37,660 bases of DNA from Salinarimonadaceae bacterium (GTDB lineage: Bacteria; Pseudomonadota; Alphaproteobacteria; Rhizobiales; Beijerinckiaceae). A program made the translations under genes and the position numbers. Below, piece after piece: positions 29,878 through 37,660 of this stretch. The stretch lies in contig REDO01000081.1 in assembly GCA_007693435.1 (NCBI GenBank), positions 1 through 37,660 of the forward strand, read 5' to 3'. The notes under the pieces were generated by a model that was not told the DNA's origin, ran no database searches, and saw only the letters and a list, made by a program, of their open reading frames with translations. Numbering within the stretch: the stretch's first letter is position 1; every line of letters starts with the position of its first letter.

Positions 29878-30173
29878 CGTCGGACAGCCTTCCTGCGCGA
29901 CATTCTCCTTGATCGTCTTGGGCAGGCCGTCAAACACGGCCGTGGCGGCCACTTTCGGAGAGATCGTGCGGTTGCGATATCCGGCGAGGAGAGCGGTCGC
30001 GCTGTTGCCCTCGCGCGCATGCTATGTGCAGATATGCGCAGCTCAACAAAGCCGACCCGGCTGGCCCCTGCGCGCGATCCCGGAAAGCGCGCGCAGGGAC
30101 GCATGGCGGGTTGGGCCTTGGGCGCAAACGCCCCGAGGCCGGTTGCGCGCCTGCATGCCAGCGGAGAGAGTCC
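29878..30173. other. Non-coding gap between the catabolic island and the MFS gene
   Basis: About 296 bases without a convincing gene. Several frames are open on both strands but none has family motifs or a good ribosome site. No clear terminator, promoter, tRNA or insertion-sequence end is visible. This is the apparent right boundary of the organic-acid region. Confidence 0.5.
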
Positions 30174-31571
30174 TTGTCAGCACCCTCGCCCGAATCCCCT
30201 TCCGAATCCGCTCATCAGAACCTGCCCGACGAAGACGCGCCTCTCCTCGGCGCCGATCTGACCGTCGGTCGCCGCCGGGTCGGCCTCGCGGCCTGGTGCC
30301 TGTATGACTGGGCGAATTCCGCCTTCAACACGGTGATCGGCACCTTCATCTTCTCGGTCTATTTCGCCCGCGGCATCTATGGCGACGAGACGGCCGGCGC
30401 GGCGGTCTGGACCTATGCGCTCGGCGCGGCGGGGCTGATCGTCGCGGTGCTGAGCCCGATTCTCGGCTCGATCGCCGATCGCGGCGGGCGGCGCAAGCCG
30501 TGGCTCTTCGCCTTCATGATGAACACCGTGATCGCGACGTCGCTGCTCTATTTCGCGCGGCCCGACGAATCCTTCGTGATTTATGCGATCGCGCTGATGA
30601 TCATCGCCTCGATCACCTTCGAGCTCGGAACGGTGTTCTACAATTCCATGCTGCCCACCATCGCGCCGCCGAACATGACCGGGCGGATCAGCGGCTGGGG
30701 ATGGGCCATGGGCTATATGGGCGGGCTCGGCTCGCTGGCCCTGTGTCTGGTGCTGCTGATCCAGGCGGAAGAGCCGTTCTTCGGGTTGGTGGGCACGGAT
30801 GATGCGCAGAACGTGCGCGCCACGGTGCTCGTCGTGGCCGCCTGGTTCCTCTTCTTCTCGCTGCCGCTATTCTTCCTCACCCCCGATACGCCGGCCAGCC
30901 CCGCGCCGATGCGCGAGCATATCCGCAAGGGTCTGAAGGTCTTGTGGAACACGCTCAAGCAGATCCGCCATCAGGGACATCTGGTGCGCTTTCTGATCGC
31001 CTCGGCCTTGTATCGCGACGGGCTCTCGACGCTGTTCGCCGTAGGCGGGCTCTATGCGGCGGGCACTTTCGGCATGACCTTCGACCAGATCCTGATCTTC
31101 GCCATCGGGCTCAACGTCACGGCCGGGCTGGGCGCCGCTAGCTTCGCCTTCGTCGATGACTGGATCGGCCCCAAGGCGACCATCCTGATCGCGCTGGGCT
31201 CGTTGATCGCGCTGGGTTCGGCCATCCTCATGGTCGATGATCTGATCGTGTTCATCGTGCTCGCACTGGGTCTCGGCATCTTCGTCGGCCCCGCCCAGGC
31301 GGCGGGGCGCTCGATGATGTCGCGGCTCACGCCGAAATCGATGGAATCGGAGATGTTCGGGCTCTATGCGCTGGCCGGCAAGTCGATCTCCTTCCTCGGC
31401 CCGGTGCTCTACGCCACGGCGACGACGATCTTCGACAGCCAGCGCGCCGGCATGGCCACCATCGTCCTCGTCTGGAGCGCCGGCGCCCTGCTTCTGGCCA
31501 CCGTCCCGGCCCCGAAAGCACGCCGCCCGGACGCGCCGAAGGCTGTGGTGACGGGGGCCGGCGGGGGTTGA
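30174..31571 (+). CDS. MFS transporter of the UMF1/Atg22-like family
   Basis: About 465 residues from a TTG start with GGAGAG seven bases upstream; no ATG start with a good site was found. Roughly 12 membrane helices. Family signatures are 'AWCLYDWANSAFNTVIGTFIF' at helix 1, seen as 'LYDWANSAFNTVI', then 'LSPILGSIADRGGRRKPWL' after helix 2, 'ELGTVFYNSMLPTIAPP', 'GWGWAMGYMGG', and 'GPAQAAGRSMMSRLTP' with 'EMFGLYALAGKSISFLGP' near the end. UMF1 proteins are poorly characterised exporters or uptake carriers related to yeast Atg22. It is not obviously co-transcribed with the catabolic genes. Confidence 0.92.
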   Translation: MSAPSPESPSESAHQNLPDEDAPLLGADLTVGRRRVGLAAWCLYDWANSAFNTVIGTFIFSVYFARGIYGDETAGAAVWTYALGAAGLIVAVLSPILGSIADRGGRRKPWLFAFMMNTVIATSLLYFARPDESFVIYAIALMIIASITFELGTVFYNSMLPTIAPPNMTGRISGWGWAMGYMGGLGSLALCLVLLIQAEEPFFGLVGTDDAQNVRATVLVVAAWFLFFSLPLFFLTPDTPASPAPMREHIRKGLKVLWNTLKQIRHQGHLVRFLIASALYRDGLSTLFAVGGLYAAGTFGMTFDQILIFAIGLNVTAGLGAASFAFVDDWIGPKATILIALGSLIALGSAILMVDDLIVFIVLALGLGIFVGPAQAAGRSMMSRLTPKSMESEMFGLYALAGKSISFLGPVLYATATTIFDSQRAGMATIVLVWSAGALLLATVPAPKARRPDAPKAVVTGAGGG

Positions 31572-31691
31572 GGCGATGCGGGATCAGGAGAGCGCAGCGA
31601 TCTCTGGCCCGCATCGCCGACGCTGATCGTATAGCCGGCTCAATCTCTCGCCGGCGCCCGGGGGGCGGCGCGACATGGGAGGAATACCGTC

Positions 31692-32324
31692 ATGACGACC
31701 GCGCAGGAGGGGTGGGAGCGCTTCATTTCCGCCGACGAGGCCATCCTCTGGCAGGGGCGCCCGGATCCGCGCATGTCGTGGCGGGGCGGCGAGAACGCAA
31801 CGCTCCTGATCGGGGGCTTCGCGGTCGCCGTCATCGCGTTTCTCACGTGGGAGGCCTGGTACTACGATGACGGAACCGACCCGATCCTGGCCGATGGCGA
31901 TCTGACCGGGCTGATGATCTTGCTCGTCCTCGGCGTCGCACTGGCCGCCATCGGGCCGCTCGTGATGGCCATGGTGCGCCGGGGGACGTGGTATGCGCTC
32001 ACGAACCGGCGCGCCGTCATCGCCCATCGCCCGACGGTTTTCGGCCTCGTCGTGTATCAGGGGCTGGATTGCTATCCGATCAGCGAGGTCGAGGTCGTCC
32101 CCTCGGATCTGCCCGGCCTCGAAACGGTGAATTTCGCAAGGCTCAGCGAGCGCATGACCTTTGACGAGGGCTGGCGTCGCGTCACGCCTCCCGGCGCTCG
32201 GCCCGTCTCCTCCGGGAAGTGGCCGCGCCGGGACCGGCGCGTCGGCTTCGAGCGCATCGCGGATGCGGGTCTCGTCGCGGAGCTGTGCCGGAAGGTCGAG
32301 GCGGCCTCGCGTCCGGCGTCCTGA
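31692..32324 (+). CDS. Membrane protein with a bacterial PH-like domain
   Basis: A 210-residue protein with a GGGAGG ribosome site. It begins with a short soluble part containing 'ILWQGRPDPRMSWRGGE', then two membrane helices (about residues 37-55 and 72-95), and continues with 'RRGTWYALTNRRAVIAHRP', the beta-strand motif of bacterial PH-like domains. The C-terminal half has 'VPPGARPVSSG'-like loops (here 'VTPPGARPVSSGKW') and 'GFERIADAGLVAELCRKV'. Such proteins are common, often mislabelled as aspartate carbamoyltransferase, and of unknown function, presumably at the membrane. It stops six bases before the convergent argH stop. Confidence 0.85.
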   Translation: MTTAQEGWERFISADEAILWQGRPDPRMSWRGGENATLLIGGFAVAVIAFLTWEAWYYDDGTDPILADGDLTGLMILLVLGVALAAIGPLVMAMVRRGTWYALTNRRAVIAHRPTVFGLVVYQGLDCYPISEVEVVPSDLPGLETVNFARLSERMTFDEGWRRVTPPGARPVSSGKWPRRDRRVGFERIADAGLVAELCRKVEAASRPAS

Positions 32325-32330
32325 CCCGGC

Positions 32331-33734
32331 TCAGGCGCGTCCTTTGGCCGCTTCCCTGGCGAGCTTGGCGATCCAGCGCTTCGCCTGCTTGCGCACGTTC
32401 GCGGGCGCGGTTCCGCCATAGCTGAGCCGGCTCTTCACCGAACGCTCGACGCCGAGCACCGCGAAGATCTCCTGCGTGATGCGCGGCTCGACTTCCTGCA
32501 TGTCGGAAAGCGAGAGCTTCTCCAGCCCGGTCTTGCGCGAAGCGGCGAGAGCCACGAGGCGGCCGGTGACGTGGTGGGCGTCGCGAAAGGGCATTTCGAG
32601 CACGCGCACCAGCCAGTCTGCGAGATCGGTCGCGGTCGAGAAGCCGGCGCCGGCCCAGCGCTTCATGCTCTTCACGTCGGGCTCGAGGTCGCGCACCATT
32701 CCGGCCATGGCGGCGATGCACAGCGAGAGCGTCTGGAGCGCGTCGAAGACGCCTTCCTTGTCCTCCTGCATGTCCTTGGAATAGGTCAGCGGCAGGCCCT
32801 TCATGACGACGAGCAGTCCCTGCAACGCGCCGAAGATGCGGCCCGACTTGCCGCGCACGAGCTCGGCCGCGTCGGGGTTCTTCTTCTGCGGCATGATCGA
32901 GGAGCCGGTGGTGAACTTGTCCGACAGGTTCACGAAGGCGAATTGCGGCGTCATCCAGAGGGTGATCTCCTCCGCGAAGCGGGAGAGATGCACGGCGCAG
33001 ATGGCCGCCGCCGACAGGATTTCGAGCGCGAAGTCGCGATCCGAGACCGAATCGAGGGAATTCGCCGTCGGGCGGTCGAAGCCGAGCGCTCTTGCGGTCA
33101 TCTCGCGGTCGATCGGAAAGGACGTGCCGGCGAGCGCCGCCGCGCCCAGCGGGCATTCGTTGAGGCGACGGCGCGCGTCGGCGAGGCGGCCGCGGTCGCG
33201 GGCGAGCATCTCGACATAGGCGAGCAGATGATGCCCGAAGGTGACGGGCTGGGCCGATTGCAGATGCGTGAAGCCCGGCATGACGGCGCCGGCGAAGGTT
33301 TCGGCCTTCTCCGCGAAGGCGCTCTGGAGGTCGTGGAGCTGGACGTCGAGGGAATCGATCGTGTCGCGCACCCAGAGCCGCATGTCGGTGGCGACCTGGT
33401 CGTTGCGCGAACGGGCCGTGTGCAGGCGCCCGGCTACGGGGCCGACAATGTCCTTGAGACGCGATTCCACGTTCATGTGGATGTCTTCCAGCGCCCGCGA
33501 GAACGTGAACGTGCCGTTCTCGATTTCCGCGCCCACGGCCTTGAGTCCGTCAGAAATCGCCGCCACATCTTGATGCGAGAGGATGCCGGTTTCGGCCAGC
33601 ATCGCCGCATGGGCGAGCGAGCCCTGGATGTCCTGGCGCGCGAGGCGCTTGTCGAAGTCGATGGAGGCGTTGATCTCCTCCATGATTTCGGCCGGTCCGC
33701 TGGCGAAGCGGCCGCCCCACATCCGATTGCTCAC
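32331..33734 (-). CDS. argH: Argininosuccinate lyase
   Basis: A 467-residue cytosolic enzyme of the fumarase/aspartase superfamily that splits argininosuccinate into arginine and fumarate, the last step of arginine synthesis. Clear signatures: '[20 protein letters not shown]' at the N terminus, 'HMNVESRL', '[18 protein letters not shown]', '[18 protein letters not shown]', and the superfamily signature '[12 protein letters not shown]'. A GTG start at 33734 with AAGGGGG upstream matches the family N terminus; the open frame extends 21 codons further without a good site. It is divergent from the thioredoxin gene across only 30 bases, an arrangement common in rhizobia-like genomes. Confidence 0.97.
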   Translation of the reverse strand: MSNRMWGGRFASGPAEIMEEINASIDFDKRLARQDIQGSLAHAAMLAETGILSHQDVAAISDGLKAVGAEIENGTFTFSRALEDIHMNVESRLKDIVGPVAGRLHTARSRNDQVATDMRLWVRDTIDSLDVQLHDLQSAFAEKAETFAGAVMPGFTHLQSAQPVTFGHHLLAYVEMLARDRGRLADARRRLNECPLGAAALAGTSFPIDREMTARALGFDRPTANSLDSVSDRDFALEILSAAAICAVHLSRFAEEITLWMTPQFAFVNLSDKFTTGSSIMPQKKNPDAAELVRGKSGRIFGALQGLLVVMKGLPLTYSKDMQEDKEGVFDALQTLSLCIAAMAGMVRDLEPDVKSMKRWAGAGFSTATDLADWLVRVLEMPFRDAHHVTGRLVALAASRKTGLEKLSLSDMQEVEPRITQEIFAVLGVERSVKSRLSYGGTAPANVRKQAKRWIAKLAREAAKGRA

Positions 33735-33764
33735 GCTGGCCCCCTTGAACGAGTTGACGGGTCT
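33735..33764. promoter_or_regulatory. Very short divergent gap between argH and the TlpA-like gene
   Basis: Only 30 bases separate the argH GTG from the ATG of the thioredoxin gene, so the two promoters must overlap each other or lie inside the opposite genes. No operator motif is evident. Confidence 0.4.
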
Positions 33765-34433
33765 ATGACGGATACGAATAACGCAATAACGCCGCACCGG
33801 CCTTCCGCCGGCTGGTCCCTGCGCAGGACGGCGCTTTTCGCCGCGCCGCTCGCCGCGCTCGCCTTCCTAGCTTTCACGCTCGTTTCCCGCAACACCGAAG
33901 CGGTCGCCGCCGAATGCGTGGCTGCGCAGCCGCTCGCCGAAACCCTCGCGCCGCTGGCGCGCGGCGAACTCGCGGCGGTGAGCGTCCACCGCGCTCCGCG
34001 CATTCCGCCCGAACTCGCCTTCACCGGCCCGCAGGGCGAGCCGCTGACTTTGGCCGATTTCGGCGACCGCACGGTGCTTCTCAACCTTTGGGCCACCTGG
34101 TGCGCGCCCTGCCGCGAGGAGATGCCGGCGCTCGACCGGCTCCAGGCCGATCTCGGCGGCGAGGATTTCGAGGTGATGGCGATCAATGTCGACACCCGCA
34201 ACCTCGACCGGCCCCGCGAATGGCTGGAGGAGCACGGGATCGACGCCCTCGCCTATTATGCGGAGAACGGCGGCGCGCTGTTGCAGGTGTTGCAGCGCTC
34301 CGGCCACGTCGTCGGCCTGCCGACGACCATCCTCTTCGCGCCGAACAATTGCGAGGTCGCGATCCTCAAGGGTCCGGCGGAATGGGCGAGCGAGGACGCC
34401 TTCGCCTTCATCCGGGCGGCGATCGGTCGCTGA
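33765..34433 (+). CDS. tlpA: TlpA-like membrane-anchored thiol:disulfide protein
   Basis: A 222-residue thioredoxin-fold protein with an N-terminal signal anchor (about residues 20-42, '[19 protein letters not shown]') placing the domain in the periplasm. The active site is '[16 protein letters not shown]' with WCAPC at residues 112-116, and the cis-Pro loop is in '[12 protein letters not shown]'. TlpA reduces disulfides during cytochrome c oxidase maturation, including copper-site assembly. The frame is open far upstream, across argH antisense; the ATG at 33765 is chosen because the signal anchor begins there and argH occupies the upstream DNA. '[19 protein letters not shown]' is typical of TlpA in this group. 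Confidence 0.92.
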   Translation: MTDTNNAITPHRPSAGWSLRRTALFAAPLAALAFLAFTLVSRNTEAVAAECVAAQPLAETLAPLARGELAAVSVHRAPRIPPELAFTGPQGEPLTLADFGDRTVLLNLWATWCAPCREEMPALDRLQADLGGEDFEVMAINVDTRNLDRPREWLEEHGIDALAYYAENGGALLQVLQRSGHVVGLPTTILFAPNNCEVAILKGPAEWASEDAFAFIRAAIGR

Positions 34434-34436
34434 CGG

Positions 34437-34463
34437 GCGCCCCGGCGCTTGCGCGGCGGGCGC
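34437..34463 (+). terminator. Possible stem-loop terminator after the TlpA-like gene
   Basis: GCGCCC (34437-34442) pairs with GGGCGC (34458-34463), and the interior can form a further GCGC-TT-GCGC stem, starting three bases after the stop. There is no T tract after it, so it is only a weak candidate. Confidence 0.4.
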
Positions 34464-34496
34464 TTCGCCACCAGATAGGCCCGGAAAGACGGGCTT

Positions 34497-35084
34497 ATGA
34501 TGAAAACATCGGATTGCGACATACTCATACTGCCGAGCCTCGGCGGTCCCGACGGCGAAATCTGGCTCTCGCGCTGGGAGCGTCAGCTGTCGAGCGCGCG
34601 TATCGTCGCGCAGGCGGACTGGGCGCGCCCGGAAGCGGGCGCCTGGGCCTCTTCGCTCCATGAGGCGGCGGGCGCCGCGACGCGCCCGGTCGTGCTCGTC
34701 GGGCACGGGCTGGGGTCGCTCACCGTCGCGCATGCGGCGGCGCAGGCGCGCGATGGCAAGAATGGCGAGCGAACGCTTGAGCGGGTCGCCGGCGCCTTCC
34801 TCGTCGCTGCGCCCGATATCGAGGACGATTCGGCGCCAGCCGCGATGCGCGGCTTCGGGCCTATGCCGCGCGCGCGCCTGCCCTTCGCCACGCTGCTCGT
34901 CGCCTCGCGCAACGATCCCCATTGCGCTTTCGAGCGCGCGGAGGAACTCGCCGGTTCCTGGGGCGCCGAACTGGTCGATGCGGGCGAATCGGCGCATCTC
35001 GATACCGCGGCCGGCTTCGGGCCATGGCCGGAGGGGCTCTTGCGGTTCGCGGGCTTCCTGAAGACGCTGCCCGCCACTCAATAG
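34497..35084 (+). CDS. RBBP9/YdeN-like alpha/beta hydrolase, nucleophile Ser replaced by Gly
   Basis: A 195-residue protein with the RBBP9/YdeN serine-hydrolase fold. The nucleophile elbow, normally GHSLG, reads 'LVGHGLGSLTVAHAA', with Gly71 at the serine position. The acid (Asp140 in 'VASRNDPHC') and base (His167 in 'ESAHLDTAAGFGPWPEG') of the triad are retained. Without the serine, ordinary esterase activity is unlikely; a binding or regulatory role, or use of Ser74 next to the elbow, is possible. The start is ATG 34497 or 34500, with GGAAAG nine bases upstream. It lies between the TlpA-like gene and polA, on the same strand. Confidence 0.88.
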   Translation: MMKTSDCDILILPSLGGPDGEIWLSRWERQLSSARIVAQADWARPEAGAWASSLHEAAGAATRPVVLVGHGLGSLTVAHAAAQARDGKNGERTLERVAGAFLVAAPDIEDDSAPAAMRGFGPMPRARLPFATLLVASRNDPHCAFERAEELAGSWGAELVDAGESAHLDTAAGFGPWPEGLLRFAGFLKTLPATQ

Positions 35085-35174
35085 GGCGGGATGCGTGCGC
35101 CGACGAGGCTCGCCTTTCGGGCCTGCGCGCCTTAAAACCGGCTGTCCACGCAAGCAGCCCGGAAAGGCCCGCAC

Positions 35175-37660
35175 ATGTCCGCCGCTCCCCGCGCCATCGG
35201 CAAAGGCGACCGCCTGATCCTCGTCGACGGCTCGTCCTTCGTGTTTCGCGCCTTCTTCCAGTCGATGAACCAGGACGCGAAATACAATTACCGCTCGGAC
35301 GGGCTGCCGACGGGCGCGCTTCGCATGTTCTGCGTGAAGCTCCTGCAATTCATTCGCGAGGGCGCGGCCGGCGTGACGCCGACGCATCTCGGCATCGTGC
35401 TCGACAAGTCGGAAGGCTCCTTCCGCAAGGAGATATACCCAGAATACAAGGGCCATCGCCCTGACGCGCCGGAAGACCTCAAGCGCCAGATGCCGCTGAT
35501 GCGCGACGCCGTGCGCGCCTTCGGGCTCATCCCGCTCGAGCTCGAACGCTACGAGGCGGACGACCTGATCGCGGCCTATGCGAAACAGGCGTCCGAGGCC
35601 GGCGCCGAGGTGCTGATCGTCTCCGCCGACAAGGATCTGATGCAGCTCGTCGGGCCGAACGTGCGCTTCTACGATTTCGAATCGGGGATCAAGGGCAAAC
35701 CGGGATACCGGCCCGAGCGCAAGCTCGACGAGGCCGGCGTCATCGAGCGCTGGGGCGTGAATCCGTCGATGATCGCCGATGTTCTGGCGCTCACCGGAGA
35801 CGCGTCCGACAACGTGCCGGGCGTGCCGGGCATCGGGCCGAAGACCGCCGTGCAATTGCTCGAGGAATACGGCGATCTCGAAACGCTGCTCGCCCGCGCC
35901 GGCGAGATCAAGCAGCCCAAACGCCGCGAGACGCTGATCGAGAACGCCGACAAGGCGCGGCTCTCGAAAAAGCTCGTCCTCCTCGACGAGGCGGCGCCCG
36001 TGCCGGCGCCGCTCGAAGACCTCGCCATGAGCGAGCTCGACGCGAAGAAGCTCGTCGCCTTCTTCAAGGCGATGGAGTTCACGACCGTCACCAAGCGCGT
36101 GGCGGCCGATTACGGGGTCGATCTCGACGCGGTCGATCCCGATCCGGCTCTGGCGCGCGGGGCGGGGATCGAGGATGAGGCGAGCGAGGCCGGGGAGGCG
36201 GCTTCCGGGGACGGACAGGCCAGCCCCGAGCGGCTCGTTCGCCAGCGGATCTCGGAGGCGCAGGCGACGCGCATCGACCGCGAATCCTACGAGACGATCC
36301 GCGACGCCAAGGCGCTCGAAGCCTTCGTCGCGGCAGCCCGCGAGGCGGGCGTCGTCGCCTTCGACACGGAGACGAACGCCCTCGACGCGACGCGCGCCGA
36401 ACTCGTGGGCGTCTCGCTCGCGCTGCCCGGCGGGCGCGCCTGCTATGTTCCCCTCCAGCATCGGGGCGGCACGGATCTGTTCGATGGTTCGGGGCTCGTG
36501 GAGGGGCAGATCCCGCTGGAGCGCGCGCTCGCGATCCTCAAGCCCCTGCTCGAAGACGCGGGCGCGCTCAAGATCGCCCACAACGCCAAATACGACTGGC
36601 TCGTGCTCTCGCGCTACGGGATCGAGACGGCGCCGATCGACGACACGATGCTGATCTCCTACGTGCTCGACGCCGGACGCGGCGGCCACGGGATGGATGA
36701 TCTGTCCGAGCGCCATCTCGGCCACGTTCCGATCAAATTCGGCGATGTCGCAGGAACGGGCAAGAACGCGAAGACCTTCGACCTCGTGCCGATCGACGAG
36801 GCGAGCGCCTACGCGGCCGAGGACGCCGACGTCACCATGCGCCTGTGGCGTGTGCTCAAACCCCGCCTTGTCGCCGAGGGCAAGACCACGGTCTACGAGA
36901 CGCTGGAGCGCCCGCTGATCCCGGTGATCGCGCGCATGGAGCGCCGCGGCATCCTCGTCGATCGGCAGATACTGAGCCGGCTATCCGCCGATTTCGCGCA
37001 GACGCTGGCGCGGCTCGAGGAGGAGATCCAGAATGACGCCGGCGAGCGCTTTTCGGTCTCCAGCCCCAGGCAGATCGGCGAAATCCTCTTCGGCAAGCTC
37101 GGGCTTCCGGGCGCGAAGAAAACCGCTTCGGGGCAATGGGCGACCCCGGCATCGCTCCTCGAAGAGCTCGCGGAGCAGGGCCATGAATTGCCGGCTAAGA
37201 TTCTTGAATGGCGTCAGCAGGCCAAGCTGAAATCGACCTATACCGACGCCCTTCCCCATTACATGCATCCCGAAACGGGCCGCGTGCACACCTCCTTCTC
37301 GCTCGCGGCGACGACGACGGGGCGTCTGTCCTCCTCCGAGCCCAACATCCAGAACATTCCCGTGCGCACGGCCTCGGGCCGAAAGATCCGCTCGGCCTTC
37401 GTTGCGGAGCCGGGCAACAGGATCATCTCGGCCGATTACAGCCAGATCGAGCTGCGCATCCTCGCGCATATCGCCGAGATCCCGCAGCTGCGAAAAGCCT
37501 TCGAGGACGGGATCGACATTCACGCGGCGACGGCTTCGGAGATGTTCGGCGTGCCGCTCGCCGAGATGACGGGCGAATATCGCCGGCGCGCCAAGACCAT
37601 CAATTTCGGCATCATCTACGGCATTTCCGCCTTCGGCCTCGCCAACCGGCTCGGGATCGG
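35175..37660 (+). CDS. polA: DNA polymerase I (3' end missing)
   Basis: About 828 residues of a protein usually 930-1050 long; the gene runs off the window. It carries all three parts: a 5'-3' flap exonuclease ('ILVDGSSFVFRAFF', 'RYEADDLIAAYA', 'VSADKDLMQLV', 'GDASDNVPGVPGIGPKTAVQLL'); a 3'-5' proofreading domain with intact acidic residues ('AFDTETNALD' near residue 397, 'IAHNAKYDWLVL', 'YAAEDADVTMRL'); and the polymerase domain ('TTTGRLSSSEPNIQNIP', motif A 'SADYSQIELRILAHIA' near residue 752, motif B 'RRAKTINFGIIYGIS'). Motif C is beyond the window. It fills gaps and removes RNA primers during replication and repair. The ATG follows GGAAAGG. Confidence 0.97.
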   Translation, partial: MSAAPRAIGKGDRLILVDGSSFVFRAFFQSMNQDAKYNYRSDGLPTGALRMFCVKLLQFIREGAAGVTPTHLGIVLDKSEGSFRKEIYPEYKGHRPDAPEDLKRQMPLMRDAVRAFGLIPLELERYEADDLIAAYAKQASEAGAEVLIVSADKDLMQLVGPNVRFYDFESGIKGKPGYRPERKLDEAGVIERWGVNPSMIADVLALTGDASDNVPGVPGIGPKTAVQLLEEYGDLETLLARAGEIKQPKRRETLIENADKARLSKKLVLLDEAAPVPAPLEDLAMSELDAKKLVAFFKAMEFTTVTKRVAADYGVDLDAVDPDPALARGAGIEDEASEAGEAASGDGQASPERLVRQRISEAQATRIDRESYETIRDAKALEAFVAAAREAGVVAFDTETNALDATRAELVGVSLALPGGRACYVPLQHRGGTDLFDGSGLVEGQIPLERALAILKPLLEDAGALKIAHNAKYDWLVLSRYGIETAPIDDTMLISYVLDAGRGGHGMDDLSERHLGHVPIKFGDVAGTGKNAKTFDLVPIDEASAYAAEDADVTMRLWRVLKPRLVAEGKTTVYETLERPLIPVIARMERRGILVDRQILSRLSADFAQTLARLEEEIQNDAGERFSVSSPRQIGEILFGKLGLPGAKKTASGQWATPASLLEELAEQGHELPAKILEWRQQAKLKSTYTDALPHYMHPETGRVHTSFSLAATTTGRLSSSEPNIQNIPVRTASGRKIRSAFVAEPGNRIISADYSQIELRILAHIAEIPQLRKAFEDGIDIHAATASEMFGVPLAEMTGEYRRRAKTINFGIIYGISAFGLANRLGI

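Noticed and set aside
5433-30173. Mobile-element origin of the catabolic region
   Set aside because: No integrase, transposase, tRNA target, terminal inverted repeats or direct repeats at the borders were seen, so transfer remains unproven apart from the A+T-rich patch in dctQ.
32571-33764. Upstream extension of the thioredoxin-like frame by about 400 codons
   Set aside because: The extension is antisense to argH; the real protein begins at the ATG before the signal anchor.
33867-36725. A 952-codon open frame antisense to the TlpA-like, RBBP9-like and polA genes
   Set aside because: It spans three unrelated genes on the other strand, all with clear family motifs, and shows the low-complexity Arg/Glu/His pattern of antisense frames.

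Overview
The window is a contiguous stretch of G+C-rich chromosome with almost no non-coding DNA. It most likely comes from an alphaproteobacterium of the Hyphomicrobiales type. The basis is the set of housekeeping genes at the right end (argH divergent from a TlpA-like thioredoxin, an RBBP9-like protein, polA), the ECF sigma/DUF6768 pair at the left, and the abundance of TRAP transporters. I saw no tRNA, rRNA, transposase, integrase or CRISPR array. High G+C opens many long antisense frames; these were discarded when a recognisable protein lay opposite.

Left end (1-5432): the 3' part of an acetyl-CoA hydrolase/CoA-transferase gene. A three-gene periplasmic copper-type cluster follows: a small Cys/His-rich protein, a Met-rich DUF305 protein and a DUF411 protein, ended by a strong hairpin. 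On the minus strand are an ECF sigma factor overlapping a DUF6768 membrane protein, and an aldo/keto reductase.

Centre (5.7-29.9 kb): a large accessory catabolic region for organic acids, built of at least three modules. Module A has two divergent operons that share a 388-bp intergenic region. The minus operon encodes an isocitrate/isopropylmalate/tartrate-type dehydrogenase, an RraA-type aldolase with an intact D-X20-R-D motif, an Ldh2-type 2-hydroxyacid dehydrogenase, an HD-domain protein, an orphan 2-oxoglutarate-dehydrogenase-E1-like enzyme and a second RraA-like protein that lacks the metal-ligand position. The plus operon encodes an isocitrate lyase/PEP mutase superfamily enzyme without the usual Cys loop, a DUF4387-AtuA pair and a TRAP transporter (order Q-M-P), followed by an IclR regulator. 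Module B has a LysR regulator divergent from a CaiB/BaiF CoA-transferase, a second TRAP transporter (order P-Q-M), a CitE-like CoA-ester lyase and an amidohydrolase. Module C is a divergent pair of an MmgE/PrpD-family protein and an Asp/Glu-racemase-fold protein whose two catalytic cysteines are replaced. An unrecognised 190-residue protein sits between modules A and B.

Taken together, the region looks like a pathway, or two linked pathways, that import one or more branched or hydroxylated di/tricarboxylic acids through TRAP systems. They would then be activated to CoA esters or oxidised, and cleaved by aldolases and lyases to pyruvate, acetyl-CoA and similar products. The substrate cannot be read from the sequence.

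Right end (30-37.7 kb): a UMF1-type MFS transporter, a PH-like membrane protein, argH, a TlpA-like thioredoxin, an RBBP9/YdeN-like alpha/beta hydrolase whose nucleophilic serine is a glycine, and polA, which runs off the window.
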